Below the pieces are notes generated by a model. That model saw only the letters and a list, made by a program, of their open reading frames with translations. It did no database searches and was not told the origin of the DNA. The translations under genes and the position numbers were made by a program. From Impatiens glandulifera (lineage: Eukaryota > Streptophyta > Magnoliopsida > Ericales > Balsaminaceae): 64,000 bases of DNA. Positions within the stretch are counted from its first letter, which is position 1, and each line of letters starts with the position of its first letter. Where the stretch lies: contig NC_061863.1 of NCBI RefSeq assembly GCF_907164915.1, positions 32,957,133-33,021,132 of the forward strand. The letters are read 5' to 3'. Positions 1 through 10,673 of the stretch are shown piece by piece.

Positions 1-329
1 CACAGCCTATTCCGGCTATGTTTACTCCCATTAATCCTAATCCCACTGGTCCTCAAACACAAGAGGATGTCTCATACTATGAGGACTCTAAAGAACACTT
101 CGACCACACCACATAAGCTCAACACGAGACACATGATGATGAACCCAACCCCATGGCAGATCTATTCTGGTGGTTGAACAACCACCCTCTACAGAATATG
201 AGTGCCAAATAACTAAAGTTCAAGCCATGGAGGCTAAAATGCAAGCCCAACTATACAAAATAGCTAAGGTAAAAAGTATTGATAAAAACTACGACTAGAA
301 AGATGCCATGAAAAGTACTGAAAAACAAT

Positions 330-1434
330 CATTCCATTAGGCATCAAGTTACCATCCATATCTAAGTACATTGGAAAAAACGATCCGTCTATCTTATTCA
401 AAATGTATACATCCATAATGACCCTATTGCAACTTGGACAATTGACAATTCTCCATCTATTCTCCCAATACATCGACGACGCCGCTTTACACTGGTATTA
501 CCAAAAAAGGTATCATATTTTGAAACTATCGAGGAATTGGCCGCAACGTTTATATAACGCTTCTCCATGCACCTTAATCTGGAACAACCATAGAAAATGT
601 TGAAGAACATTAAACAAGGAGAAAATGTGAAATTCTCCTACATTGAAAGATGGAAACTGTCGCTGAGGAAATTGATTCCCTCCCAAGTGAGTAGTAAAAA
701 CTCGATATGATATTGGAAAGCGTTAACAACAAATATTCTATAGAATTCCTGTCAAAACCTTCTAAAACATGAAAAAGATTATGAAAATTGGTAATAATAT
801 CGATGATGCTACCGAGAAAAAAGAAAAGAGGGAAAAGCGGTCATAACTTACCCACCTTCGGGTCGCTTCCCAAAGAAGGAAAAGACAGAAGTACACCAGA
901 TAACAACCGTCTAGTAGGAATGTCCTCCTTAAAAGAAGAGCCCAAACAATTTTACACAGGCTAAGACAAGTACCAACCCTTACCAAACCTGTGACGCCAA
1001 TGGCACATAGACCACTTAGAGTCTTTGATGACATAGGTATGCCTCTGTGTCAGGTCATAAAAATTCTTTAGGAAAATTATTTGATCAAACCCCTTACCCC
1101 AAGAATGGAAAAACCACTCATGCGAAAGTATGAGAATTCCTGGTACAATTATCACCAAGAAAAGGGACACGCTATTGACAGTTGTAGCGCCCTCAAACAT
1201 CTATTCCAAGACTTGATCGATAAGAATGAAATCGCCAAGCTCGAAATAGCTAAGAATCCGCTACCGGATAATCAAGTTAATATGATCACAATTAATGAAG
1301 TGATGTTTAATACTAACGCATTACTGGATCTAATCCACAATACCGAGACAAAAATCAAAATGATTAATCCCTGGACTAAAAAGAAGTCCAAAGCCCATCA
1401 TGACAAACTTACAAATTGTGGGAGTCAAGAATGA
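330..1434 (+). pseudogene. Tat gag remnant
   Basis: Degenerate capsid-region coding sequence. Around 398-560 the reading gives a capsid-like stretch (LFSQYIDDAALHWYYQ) followed, after frameshifts, by the rest of the gag fold. At 1132-1215 a motif NYHQEKGHAIDSC is followed by ALKHLFQDLIDKN, matching the gypsy gag segment where a Cys/His cluster precedes a leucine-rich helix. The first cysteine of that cluster is missing. The longest open stretch is 1081-1434. Several stops and frame changes separate the parts, so no full gag can be made. Confidence 0.65.
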
Positions 1435-1739
1435 CCGCCCAAACTCATGCCCTAATAGACATCGTATTAACATGAGGTGGAACTGATTTCCAATAAAGCT
1501 TTAAGAAAACCATGACGGCCAATGTAACGTCAACTTCCCAACCGCCTTTATGGAAAAGAAAGGAAGACGAGCCTAGAGCTCTCAACCCAAAAGAAAGTCT
1601 CATGAGTCAACTCAGATGGACAATCGCTAATATTTCTATATAGGAAATCCTAATATACTCTACCGGGCATAATAAAGAAGTTCTTAACGAGTTAAGCAAG
1701 ACTAATGTCCCTACCAACACTACTCCAAAGGAACTAGTA

Positions 1740-2058
1740 GGAATCATATCCACTAGTTTTCATCATAACATGATCGACATTGAAGACAAAGATCTTCCGA
1801 TAGCTGAATCAGACCAGGCTAAAGCCCTATACATTTCTATGCAAATGGAGGGGAAAACCATTCCAATGTTTCTAATAGACAATGAATTCACTCTCAACAT
1901 ATGTCTTTGGCGGACTCTTGAGAGAATAGACATATCTAGATACATGATCTTACCATCTAACCTATGCATTACAAGATTTGACAGTTCCCTGCAAGAAATA
2001 ATGGATTGCCTCAAATAAACAATTTTGAGTGGATGGCATACCCTTTCAAGTTGACTTT
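1740..2058 (+). pseudogene. Tat retropepsin (protease) remnant
   Basis: The open stretch 1770-2018 reads through a retropepsin-like segment: a hydrophobic strand, then FLIDNEFTLNICLWRTLERI at about residues 34-53, where the family has an aspartate-centred active loop followed by SLN. The usual D-N-G or D-S/T-G triplet is replaced by D-N-E, so the catalytic loop is damaged. It sits between gag and RT, as expected. The end of the domain is cut by a small CACTA-like insertion. Confidence 0.55.
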
Positions 2059-2059
2059 C

Positions 2060-2211
2060 AACTTTTGGTAAAAACGTGTATCACCGAAGGTTTTACACAC
2101 CTCTCGGAATCTATTTTTAATAATGAAAGATTACTTCCTCTCGAGACTATTACCAAGAGTTTTATAAAACTCTCGGTAAACTTTGTCGGTAAAGGTCCCT
2201 TTTTACTAGTG
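2060..2211. mobile_element. Small degenerate CACTA-type MITE
   Basis: The right end reads, on the minus strand, CACTAGTAAAAAGGGACC followed by TTTACCGA, the look of plant CACTA termini. The left end has a matching but decayed inverted copy (GGTAAAAACGTG...CACCGA). Further short inverted segments with CTCGG/CCGAG lie inside. The left CACTA bases are not preserved and I could not define a 3-bp target duplication. It separates the protease and RT reading of the Tat element, which supports an insertion. Confidence 0.42.
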
Positions 2212-2219
2212 TGATGGCC

Positions 2220-2850
2220 CCGTAAGACAAGGAAAAGACCACGTTTATTACGAAAGTAGGTACCTTCTATTATCATGTCATGCCTTTTGGTCTTAAGAAT
2301 GTAGGGGAAACATATCAAAGGGAAACCGACATGATCCTTCATGACATGATATATAAGGAAGTGGAAGTCTATGTTGACGACATGATCGTCAAATCAAAGG
2401 ATTGTCAATGACATGTCCAAAACTTTGAGAAATTCCAGCGAAAAATTAGGAAATATCAGCTATGACTTAATTCGAAGAAATGCACATTCAGAGTCACAGT
2501 TGGTAACATAACAAAGGGAAATGGTGACATATCAAAGGGCAGCCGCCATGATTCATGAAGAAGTGGAAGTATATGTTGACGACATGATTATCAAATCAAA
2601 AGATCGTCAAGGACATGACCAAAACCATGAGAAATTCCAACGAAGATTTAGGAAATATCAGCTACGACTCAATCTGAAGAAATGCACATTCAGAGTCACG
2701 ATTGGTAAAATTCTAGAGGAATCAAGGCCGATCTCTCTAAGATAGAAACAATCATGGATATGTTGGTACCTCAAAATGAAAGAGATGCCCAAGGATTTCA
2801 TGGAAAAATCTAATACATCGGTTGATTCATCATTAAGCTTATTATGACAT
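2220..2850 (+). pseudogene. Tat reverse transcriptase remnant with two YVDD boxes
   Basis: Reverse transcriptase palm fragment. From about 2230 the reading gives TFITKVGTFYYHVMPFGLKN, then YVDDMIVKSKD with the catalytic YVDD near 2371-2382. A second, similar segment follows, with YVDDMIIKSKD near 2572-2583 inside the open stretch 2521-2745. The fingers region before 2220 is mostly missing. In-frame stops (for instance after KSKDCQ) inactivate the first copy. The second copy continues towards the connection region and RNase H. Confidence 0.7.
2309..2713 (+). repeat. Direct duplication of the RT catalytic segment (about 190-200 bp, two copies)
   Basis: Copy A (about 2309-2508) and copy B (about 2526-2713) both start with ACATATCAAAGG and run through the YVDD coding block to ATTCAGAGTCAC. 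They are clearly alike but differ by many point changes and a short gap, so this is either an old duplication or a joining of two related elements. Confidence 0.7.
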
Positions 2851-2857
2851 CAATATA

Positions 2858-3094
2858 TTGTTTAAGCTACTAAAAAAATTCAAAAAATTCATATGGGATA
2901 AAAATTGTCAACAAGCATTTGACAGAATTAAAAATTATTTAAAATCCCCTCCCATACTCATGCCGCCCATACTCGAAATCCCTCGCATCTTATACCTTAG
3001 TGTAACAGAAACAACCATGGGAAGCCTGTTGGCTCAAGAAAACGCGGATAAACTCGAAATGACTGTTTACTATATCAGTGAGAGAATGATTTGA
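2858..3094 (+). pseudogene. Tat connection / first RNase H remnant
   Basis: The open stretch gives FKLLKKFKKFIWDKNCQQAF followed by an IKNYLKSPPILMPP-type segment and LYLSVTETTMGSLLAQ, then VYYISERM. This is the standard start of the gypsy RNase H domain after the RT thumb. It ends at a stop just after the YYISE block; traces of the remaining domain continue with frame changes to about 3330. Confidence 0.7.
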
Positions 3095-3399
3095 TGTAAA
3101 CTCAATTACATTTAAGTTGATAAAATCTATTAGGCATTAGCATGGGTCACCAAAAGGTTGAGACACTACATGTAGTCCCACTTTATCAAATTGGTATCAA
3201 GACTGGATTCAATCTTTTTAATGTTCCAATAAACTGCTCTGTTACCTAGGCTATCTAAATGGATGATGATGATATCCAAATATGATATAGCCTATACAAT
3301 ACAAAAGTTTATCAAAGGATGCGTTGTTGTAGACTCCCTGGCTGACCAACCCATCATTTTTGAGTAAGAAGATGAACTTGAGTTTCCTAACGATGGAAT

Positions 3400-3910
3400 T
3401 ATGAGTATCACATCAGATACATAGAAACTGATGTTTGATGGAGCTTTTAGAAAGCATGTTTACGGAAATTGGATTCTATTAGTCGACCCGAAAGGGACAT
3501 ATAACTAAATATCCATAAAACGCGAGTGTCCCGTCACCAATAACGAGTCCGAATACAAAACATGCATCTTAGGTCTCAAATTGTCATATGTAAAAGGGGC
3601 AACCAAGCTAGAAGTCGTTGGTAGCTCTAACTTGGATATATTCCTAGTCAATGGCACGTGAAAAATAATAGGGGAAAACTTGAAACCCTATCACGCCTAC
3701 TTGACCAAACTTATGAGAAAATTTGATCAAGTATCATTTGTTCATGCTCCAAGGAGCCAAAACTACTTCGTGGGTAGTCTAGCTACTTTGGCCGTCATGA
3801 CTCAAATTCCGAATGGAATTAAAGTCAAACCCCTCAAAATCCTACAAAAGAAACGACATGCTTTTGAAAAGAGAGCAATAACTTTTTATGAGAATTCTGC
3901 TAAACCCTAG
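3400..3910 (+). pseudogene. Tat second (dual) RNase H remnant
   Basis: Reading from about 3427 gives LMFDGAFRKHVYGNWILLVD with the first catalytic Asp, then NNESEYKTCILGLKLS with the Glu. The GDS block is changed to GSS and the final ADALATLA block to VGSLATLA, so two of four catalytic acids are gone. There are stops near 3508 and 3660. A second RNase H of this kind before integrase is a Tat-clade trait. The solo LTR inserted at 3940 cuts the linker to integrase. Confidence 0.72.
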
Positions 3911-4223
3911 TACAATACTCTCTAGAAATACATAAAATATGTTAAGATCGGTGCAACCAATAGATACTAGGGTCTAACTATTGTTAACAACTTATGACAA
4001 ACAATTCGATTCTAACAACAGAGGTTAAAATTTGTTTCTTTTCTTCACAAATCATTCGAACTCTTGAAATGATTTCAAGTGCGAAAGTGTTCGACGGATT
4101 TGAAGCTTTGAACCAATAAAAGATGAATGACAGAAAGTAAAGAGCACATAGAGTTGTTTATGGATGTTCGGAGCAAACCCTCCTACGTCACCCCTTCTTC
4201 GACAACCAGAAGGATTTCACTAA

Positions 4224-5267
4224 GACCATGCTTGGTACGTGGTTTTGTACTTAGGAATGGTAAAAGGAATGAAATGAGATGTTTGGTTGGTGGTTTTGAT
4301 TCCAGGATATTGATTTGATTCTCGGATACACATGAATCATCCAATCCTCTCTAAATTGGGAGGAATAGATCCCATTCCCGAGGATACACTTTCTCTCCCA
4401 TTATCTCCACTCTCATATTTTCTCTATCATAATTATAATTATAATTAAATTATCATATATATATATATATATATATTTTATAATTACATTATACACGTTA
4501 TTTTATAATTAACATAATAATAAATTTTTATTTATTTATGAATAAATAATTTTAATTATTTAAATAATATTAAGGAGTCATTTAAAATAAAATTTTAGTA
4601 ATAATTACAATAACTAATAATAATATAATTAATTTTATATAATTAATTTTAAATATTATATATTAATAATAAAATTAAAATATAAAAATATGAAACTAAA
4701 AACAAAATAACAATTTTATATAAAAAATATTAAAAAATTAAATATGAAATATTTTAATAAAAATTATTATTAAAAAAATTATACCATATTATAATATATT
4801 ATTAAATAAAATATTATATTTAATTTAAAATATATAATATTTGAAAGACTTTGTCTTATATTATTTATATTTAATAGATAATTATTTATTTATAATTAGT
4901 AAAAAATTGAAACATTAAACATTTTTTTTTGTTATAAGTATTTTTATTTTGAAAAAATATAATTAATATGAAAAAAATATTAGATGTTTATATTTTATTA
5001 AATTATGTCACTTAAATATTTTATAGATTTTAAACAATTATGTTATAAATATAATAATATTTTATATTTTTAATTTAATAAAATAGAATTAAAATTAAGC
5101 ATAATTTTAATAACAAAATTATATTTATAACTTTTCTCTTATAAATTCAAACGTTATTAATGGGAATGAGAATGATTAAAACTTTTAACCAAACACTACA
5201 CTTCTATCCATCATACCCATTCCCATTCCACACATTTCCCATTCCTTTATTTGAACCAAGCACCCCC
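4224..5267. mobile_element. PIF/Harbinger-like non-autonomous element (Tourist-type, AT-rich)
   Basis: An AT-rich block of about 1.04 kb flanked by the 3-bp repeat TAA (4221-4223 and 5268-5270). The imperfect terminal inverted repeats share TGCTTGGT (left GACCATGCTTGGTACG; right end, on the minus strand, GGGGGTGCTTGGTT). Both ends also carry related AATGGGAATG-like sequence. A 3-bp T-A-A target and a G-rich inverted repeat ending in TTTGG/CTTGG fit Harbinger-type MITEs. It holds no ORF. It sits cleanly inside the solo LTR, whose sequence continues on both sides. Confidence 0.7.
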
Positions 5268-5689
5268 TAAATTCTTTGAATCAAATACAACTTACTAAAC
5301 TAGCTAACACTCTATTAAACAGAACAACCTCTGTTCAACTTACAATATTATCAACAATATTCTCACAACTAGACATTAATTTGCTCTCTTGAGATTGAAT
5401 GATATAAGAAATTAGTAAGTGCAAGAGTAAGCTTGTAAAATTGGTAATCGGTTAGATAACTGGTGATTCAGTAATTCGTCCGTCCCATAGTACAAGAGTA
5501 TAGTAGACTTACCGAACTAGTAGTGCGCCGAATATCCTCTCTGATATTGTCTTGTACTAGATAAACCATTGGAAGGAAATTTGCATACGTGGCGTTCGTT
5601 CATTTAATACAATTAGCTGGCTTGTCAGACTGTACAAGAGTGAGTAGAGTAGCAAACAACTAGTTGATCGTGGGTAGACGTATGCTAAC

Positions 5690-6385
5690 TTCAGACGACT
5701 ACTGAAGTGAGGCATTAGACGTGCTCCATTAGACTGCCAAGTCTAAGGGAGTTAGACGTCAGCGTCTAACTATGTGTTCTATTAGACCGACAAGTCTAAT
5801 GGAGTTAGACTGCGACGTCTAACTACGTATCACTTCAGACTTGTCTGAAGGAGTTAAACACCAACATCTAACTACGTTTCCCATTAGACAACCACATGTA
5901 ATGGAATTAGAATTCAACGTCTAACTACGTATCTATTAGACTTCAACGTCTAACTACATATTTGTTAGACTTCAACGTCTAACTACGTATCCATTATACT
6001 TCGACGTCTAACTACGTATCACTTCAGACTTGTCTGAAGGAGCTAGATGCCAATGTCTAACTACATTTCCCATTAAACTTCCACATCTAATGGAGTTAGA
6101 ATTCAACGTCTAACTAGGTATCTGTTAGACTTTAACGTCTAACTACGTATCTGTTAGACTTCAACGTCTAACTACGTATCTGTTAGACTTTAACGTTTAA
6201 CTACGTATCTGTTAGACTTCAACGTCTAACTACGTATCACTTAAGACTTGTCTGAAGGAGTTAGACGCCAATGTCTAACTACATTTTCTATTAGACTACC
6301 ACATCTAATGGAGTTAGTCTTCAATGTCTAACTACGTATCTGTTAGACTTCAACGTCTAACTACGTATCACGTCTAATTAGCCTG
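5690..6385. repeat. Palindrome array of the solo LTR
   Basis: Tandem short palindromes with AGAC...GTCT cores. Examples are CTTCAGACTTGTCTGAAG at 5833-5850 and ATTAGACCGACAAGTCTAAT at 5781-5800, with many TTAGACTTCAACGTCTAAC units between about 5930 and 6370. Different outer arms (CTTC/GAAG, ATT/AAT, GTT/AAC) occur side by side. Confidence 0.85.
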
Positions 6386-6572
6386 CTCAGACCACGTCTA
6401 AGTTATCATAGTCTGATGCACATGCACATAAATAATTAGACAACTTAGCTTTATTCTTAATTGAGTTTTAATCACAATTAAGTTTTAATCACATATCATC
6501 AAAATAAAGTTGGCATAGACTACGCTTATTCTCTTAATTATTTTAATCAAAATAATTTGATCCAACAAAATA

Positions 6573-7204
6573 CATACAATATTCACCCCAATTCCAAGCA
6601 AAGGAATGACAGACATTGCACTATTATTCCACCAATTACGCTTGGATTGTCAACAAACTTTAATGTTGATCTTTCGACGGCCAAAATATGCTCTACATAG
6701 ATAATCCTGAATCCAAAAGGATCATGGAAGAAGTACATGTAGGGACATGTGGCCCACACCTGAATATAATGGTTTTAATCATGAAAATACTTTGAATATG
6801 ATATTATTGACAAAACCACGAACAAGAATGTGTGAGCTATGTAAAGAGCTATCATCAATGCCAAATATATGCTAACATAAAGCATATACCGACCTCGCTT
6901 CTCTACAACATGACATTCCCTTGACCCTTTTTTCTATACGGGACATTAATGTTATCGGGAAAATCTATCACCATGCTTCAAATGGACACGAGTTCATACT
7001 CATAGCTATAGACTACTTCACCAATTTGGTTGAAGCTACTTCCTTTAAAGTCTAGAAATCATCTCAAGTGTCAAATTTCATCCGTACTAGCATCATCACT
7101 AGATATGGAGTCTCCCACGCCCTGATTTTTTATGATGGTCGACACTTTTAGGAAATGTATTGTAATTTCTCGACGAGTTCAAGATCAAGCATCATAAGTC
7201 ATCG
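6573..7204 (+). pseudogene. Tat integrase remnant, N-terminal zinc domain and core start
   Basis: The sequence resumes after the solo LTR. Around 6820-6900 a Cys-rich stretch (CVSYVKSYHQCQIYA) matches the second half of the gypsy integrase zinc domain. From about 6960 to 7150 the reading gives NGHEFILIAIDYFTNLVEA, the core segment with the first catalytic Asp region, then a block where the usual D-N-G is changed to D-G-R. Stops and frameshifts are present. It is cut at 7204 by element E1, and the core continues at 10674. Confidence 0.7.
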
Positions 7205-7919
7205 TGTTAGGATCGGGGATGCCCTTGGAGGACCGGGGTGTTTCCGGTTTCTGGAAGGGTGGCCGCTTACACAACACAACACACAACTTTGGTGATAGTC
7301 CGGTTAGAGACTATTACCTTTCTTAACACTACACAAACCGTTACAAACTTCTTGAACCGAGTTCAAGTGCGGAAGTGTTTGTTTCGGCTTGAAGCAACAC
7401 ACAAGACTTTGGATGATATTTTTGAGGAATCGGTTGGAGAGGATAGATGAACCGGTTTTGATTAAGTATTATGTTTAGGTTAGTGATAGTTCGGTTTTTT
7501 GGAGTAAATAAGCGGGAAATAAATAAAAGACACGAGACAAGATTTTTTATGGATGTTCGGAGCAAACCCTCCTACGTCACCCCTTCTTCTCAGATTATGA
7601 GAAGGATCTCCACTAACTTTTATAGTTATAACAATACCTCCGGTCGAGCCCAACTTCGCTACTCGCCGGTTACACCAAACTCACTTTTTGATGTAATACA
7701 ACAACTCAACACAACACAGTATAGAAAGTTTCCGGTTTTAGACACACCGGTTTTGAATATACAAGTTTATCTCTCTAGAATCTTATCACTTGAATTGTAT
7801 TGAATGATTTTCTTGCTTGATTTTTTCGCTACTTCTTCCTTTCCTTCTATTTATATGAAAAGTATGACAACGGTAATATTTTCTCTCTCCCGGTAATGAT
7901 CAAGAGGCTTGCACGCCTT

Positions 7920-8510
7920 CCCTCTTGGACAGATCAATTTGGACACATGGTAGACATGCGCTTAGCCGGTTTGTATGTTGGACACATGGCAGACATGCAC
8001 TTAGCCGGTTTGCATGTTGGACACATGGCAGACATGCTCTTAGCCGACCGCCTGACAGCTACAAGCATGCCTGACAGCTACCTGCTGCCTGGAGATTGCT
8101 TCTGGATTTGGACAAGCATGTCTGACAGTTACCTGCTGCCTGGAGATTGCTTCTGGATTTGGACAAGCATGCCTGACAGTTACCTGCTGTCTGGAGATTG
8201 CTTCTGGATTTGGATTACTCATTTAATCAACCGGAACATACAGCATTTAATCAACCGGAACATACAACATTTAATCAACCAGAACATTTATGACTGAGCG
8301 ACTGCATTTAATCAACCGGATCATACAACATTTAATCAACCGGAACATTTATAACTATCATACAACATTTAATCAACCGGAACATTTATAACTGAGCGGC
8401 TGCATTTAATCAACCGGATCATACATCATTTAATCAACCGGAACATTTATGACTGAGCGGCTGCATTTAATCAAACCGGATCATTTATGACTGAAGCGGC
8501 TGCATTAAGT
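7920..8510. repeat. Three successive minisatellites inside the E1 LTR
   Basis: About 7920-8040 holds three units of roughly 39 bp containing GGACACATGGCAGACATG. About 8050-8215 holds three units of roughly 51 bp containing CTGCCTGGAGATTGCTTC. About 8215-8500 holds many copies of CATTTAATCAACCGGAACAT, partly as a higher-order unit with TTTATGACTGAGCGGCTG. The repeats are nearly identical within each block, which suggests recent local expansion. Confidence 0.85.
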
Positions 8511-8670
8511 GTCGGTTGACCGGAGCCTTCTTTCATTAAATGCCTGTTTTACCGATCTCCTAACTTAACTCCAGTTGACTGAACTTCTTGGAAGAACCGG
8601 TATATATATATTTCCAACCGAATGGATTTTGCTCAATTTCCCTGAAATGGCAAAACTTTAAATATTATTT

Positions 8671-8741
8671 GCTGCTAGTGGGATTTGATCCATGGTCACC
8701 TGTGTGACAGACAAAGGTGTTAACCACTACGCTACAACAGC
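8671..8741 (-). tRNA. tRNA-Asp(GTC)-like sequence, probably a pseudogene or SINE head
   Basis: On the minus strand a 71-nt unit runs from GCTGTTGTAGCGTAGTGG to CCCACTAGCAGC. The seven acceptor pairs can form (two as G-T), the D-arm box TAGCGTAGTGGTTAA is recognisable, and the anticodon loop CTGTCAC with a pairing stem gives GTC (Asp). The T stem pairs poorly, so a working tRNA is doubtful. It lies inside the E1 LTR and has no counterpart in the E6 LTR, so it came in as an insert. I saw no clear SINE tail. Confidence 0.5.
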
Positions 8742-8863
8742 TTCTTGTTATATTTAAACCAATTAATATACTTGATATGACTTTAGCGGTTTAACATATT
8801 TATTTAAACTTAATTTATCTATTCATTAAACTTTTCATAAGTTATAACAATTATTTTCTATCA

Positions 8864-9011
8864 ATTTCTCCCTTTTTGATTATTTAGAATAAATATTCAA
8901 AACTTGTAATGTGTGGCCGGTTTAAAATTAATCTACTTAATTTTTCTATCAATTTCTCCCTTTTTGATTATTTAGAATAAATATTCAAAACTTGTAATGT
9001 GTGGCCGTTTT
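8864..9011 (-). repeat. Duplicated polypurine tract / 3'-end segment of E1
   Basis: The segment ATTTCTCCCTTTTTGATT followed by TTTAGAATAAATATTC and CTTGTAATGTGTGGCC occurs at 8864-8923 and again at 8952-9011. On the minus strand each copy ends in an AAAAAGGGAGAAAT polypurine tract directly before TGATAGAAAA, the LTR start. A third copy lies inverted at about 10592-10640. Multiple polypurine tracts are reported for Sireviruses. Confidence 0.78.
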
Positions 9012-9360
9012 TTTTTGAAAAAGCTTATATTTGTTTGACCGGTTTTAAAGAGCTTACAATTGTTTGGCCGGTTTTTGAAAAAGCTTATATTTGTTTGACC
9101 GGTTTTAAAGAGCTTACACTTGTTTGGCCGGTTTTAAAGACCTTGCACTTGTTTGGCCGGTTTTAAAGAGCTTACACTTGTTTGGCCGGTTTTAAAGAGC
9201 TTACATTTGTTTGGCCGTTTTTTGGAAAACTTATAATTGTTTGGCCGGTTTTTGAAAAACTTATATTTGTTTGGCCGGTTTTTGGAAAACTTATATTTGT
9301 TTGGCCGGTTTTTGAAAAACTTATATTTGTTTGGCCGGTTTTTGGAAAAACGGTTTCGTT
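9005..9360 (-). repeat. 30-bp minisatellite in the E1 3' untranslated region
   Basis: About twelve copies of a 29-30 bp unit built on TTGTTTGGCCGGTTTT plus GAAAAACTTATA or AAAGAGCTTACA. Two sub-types follow each other: the AAAGAGCTTACA type at the left and the GAAAAACTTATA type at the right. A T-run of about 32 nt follows at about 9368-9399. Confidence 0.85.
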
Positions 9361-9365
9361 TAAGG

Positions 9366-9406
<41 letters not shown>

Positions 9407-9411
9407 TTTCT

Positions 9412-9594
9412 TCAAATTTTGTAATCTAACAATTCTAAAATATTTCTAAGGGAAGAAAACTTAGACTCGAGAAGTGACTTTGTGAGGATGTTAGCCATTT
9501 CATGCTTGTTCCCTTCAAATGATGTGTTCGTCAGCAGCCGGCTGTCCGGATGCCATGCTATCTCTTCCAAGTTTCTGTCTTGATTTACCTGCAT
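9412..9594 (-). pseudogene. E1 RNase H C-terminal fragment
   Basis: A 60-residue open stretch ends with HEMANILTKSLLESKFSSLR and a LELLDYKI tail. This matches the extreme end of the copia polyprotein, where a DIFTKxLP-type motif is followed by a short LGLLD helix. Everything between gag and this tail (protease, integrase, RT, most of RNase H) is missing. It shows that E1 once had a full pol. Confidence 0.68.
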
Positions 9595-9661
9595 TCATAG
9601 ACAATAGAAAATCTGGTCCCCATTTTTCTTTGGGTCCGTGGCTTATTAATCCCTTGGGAAT

Positions 9662-10561
9662 CTATGCTTTGATTATTTTGATGGATTTTCCGTTGTGTGT
9701 ATGTATAATATATCTACCTGATGATGATTTAACTTTAAAAGATGTTTTTCGGTAAACATCTCTAAACTTTCGGTCAAAATTTTCTTTTCCATACAAACTG
9801 GCTGCCCTTCTCTCAGGTTTCAGCCAGCTTGAAGTTGGTTTTACATAAATCATCTCATCCTTTGAAGTTAAAACATTACAGATTATAATTTCTTCCTTAA
9901 GCTTCTCATTCATAGATGAGATCTCATTTATTGAAACATCAACCTCTTTGATTTGAGATGAACATTTTAAACTATCAGATTTAATTTTTGAAATAGTTTG
10001 ATTAAGGGATTTTGACAATTTTCTATACTTAATGACCATGTTATTTAGTGCAGTAATTAGATCATCTCGTGTAAAATCATCAAAGGAGAGATCAAATACC
10101 TCAGATTCTTTCTTAGACGTGAAGCAGGTTTCAACTTTATCATCATTGTCGATGGATGATGAGTCGTCCGAATCGCTATCGGCCTATTTTCCCTTGCTTT
10201 CAGCAACCATTAGAACCTTTTCCTCTTTCTGGTTCTCCTTTGTTTGATCACTACCTTCAAACAGTTGAATCAATTTTTCCCACACTTCTTTTCCCGTTTC
10301 GCATTCCATTACTTTCTCGAAAGTGTTGTTATCCAAAGATTTGAAAATATGTCTCATGCATGTGTTGTCTAGGTTACTTCTTCTCCTATCTTCAGCCGTC
10401 CATTCTTCCGTCTCCTTGTTAATCTTTATCGGACCCTCCTTTAGGATGGTACACATTTCATCATCCAACGTGATCAGATGTAGATACATCTGTTTCTTCC
10501 AACTGCTAAACGTTTCACTGTTTACCATTGGCGGCTTGTCGCTGTGGGTCATGCTTCCCAT
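9662..10561 (-). pseudogene. E1 gag remnant
   Basis: The first part (10561-10184) starts MGSMTHSDKPPMVNSETFSS and reads through the N-terminal gag fold with WKKQMYLHLITLDDEM, closely matching E6 gag. After about 115 residues it jumps, with internal deletion of the middle and the zinc knuckle, to a KxxKVLMVAESKGK stretch. A second part (10039-9662) carries the coiled-coil region (ISSMNEKLKEEI) and the conserved EMIYVKPTSSWLKP motif. The start is well supported because E6 has the same N-terminus downstream of its primer site. Confidence 0.78.
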
Positions 10562-10589
10562 CTTCTTCGGTTGCTTGAGTGCTAAATAA

Positions 10590-10673
10590 TCATTGCAAGT
10601 TTTGAATATTTATTCTAAATAATCAAAAAGGGAGAAATTGATAGAAAAATTAAGTAGATTAATTTTTCTATCA
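10590..10673 (+). repeat. Inverted copy of the E1 3' end at its right terminus, closed by a palindrome
   Basis: Minus-strand E1 sequence matches the E6 leader up to GAGTGCTAA (about 10580-10588), then changes to plus-orientation TTGAATATTTATTCTAAATA and a polypurine tract AAAAAGGGAGAAAT. Next comes TGATAGAAAAATTAA, a 5-nt GTAGA loop and TTAATTTTTCTATCA (10639-10673), a perfect 15-bp-arm palindrome. The terminal bases are those of an LTR end and the CATCG target repeat follows directly. Confidence 0.8.

Larger units (their letters stand above)
3940..6567 (-). mobile_element. Solo LTR of a Sirevirus-like copia element
   Basis: On the minus strand it begins TGTTGGATCAAATTATTTTG and ends GATCTTAACA, with TG...CA ends. 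It is flanked by the perfect 5-bp repeat AAATA (3935-3939 and 6568-6572). No primer site, polypurine tract or coding region remains, so it is a solo LTR left by LTR-LTR recombination. It holds the conserved GGGTGACGTAGGAG block (reverse complement at about 4180-4193), an internal MITE (4224-5267) and a palindrome array (about 5690-6385). It interrupts the Tat element between RNase H and integrase. Confidence 0.85.
7205..8951 (-). mobile_element. E1 3' LTR with internal minisatellites
   Basis: The minus-strand end is CCGATCCTAACA, identical in form to the E6 LTR end. The start TGATAGAAAAATTAAGTAGA lies at 8951. It is longer than the E6 LTR (about 1747 versus 1217 bp) because of tandem repeats, a tRNA-like insert and a duplicated polypurine/LTR-start segment (8864-8951). 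The conserved block appears as CTCCTACGTCACCC at 7569-7582. It lacks the TTAGAC palindromes and is instead rich in AACCGG/CCGGTT. Confidence 0.8.
7205..10673 (-). mobile_element. E1: rearranged, internally deleted copia element
   Basis: The insertion is flanked by the perfect 5-bp repeat CATCG (7200-7204 and 10674-10678). On the minus strand it has a gag start, a gag C-terminal part, a short RNase H tail, an AC-CGG minisatellite, polypurine tracts and a 3' LTR ending at 7205. The right end lacks the expected 5' LTR and primer site. Just upstream of the gag start the sequence switches to an inverted copy of the element's own 3' end. The body is related to E6, which gives a reference for what is missing. 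Confidence 0.82.

Noticed and set aside
7896..8297. 133-codon open frame with repeated GHMADMHLAGL and DSYLLPGDC
   Set aside because: It is a reading of LTR minisatellites; no start context or homology.
9182..9424. Open frame with repeated WPVFEKLIFV
   Set aside because: It is a reading of the 30-bp minisatellite in the wrong strand relative to E1.
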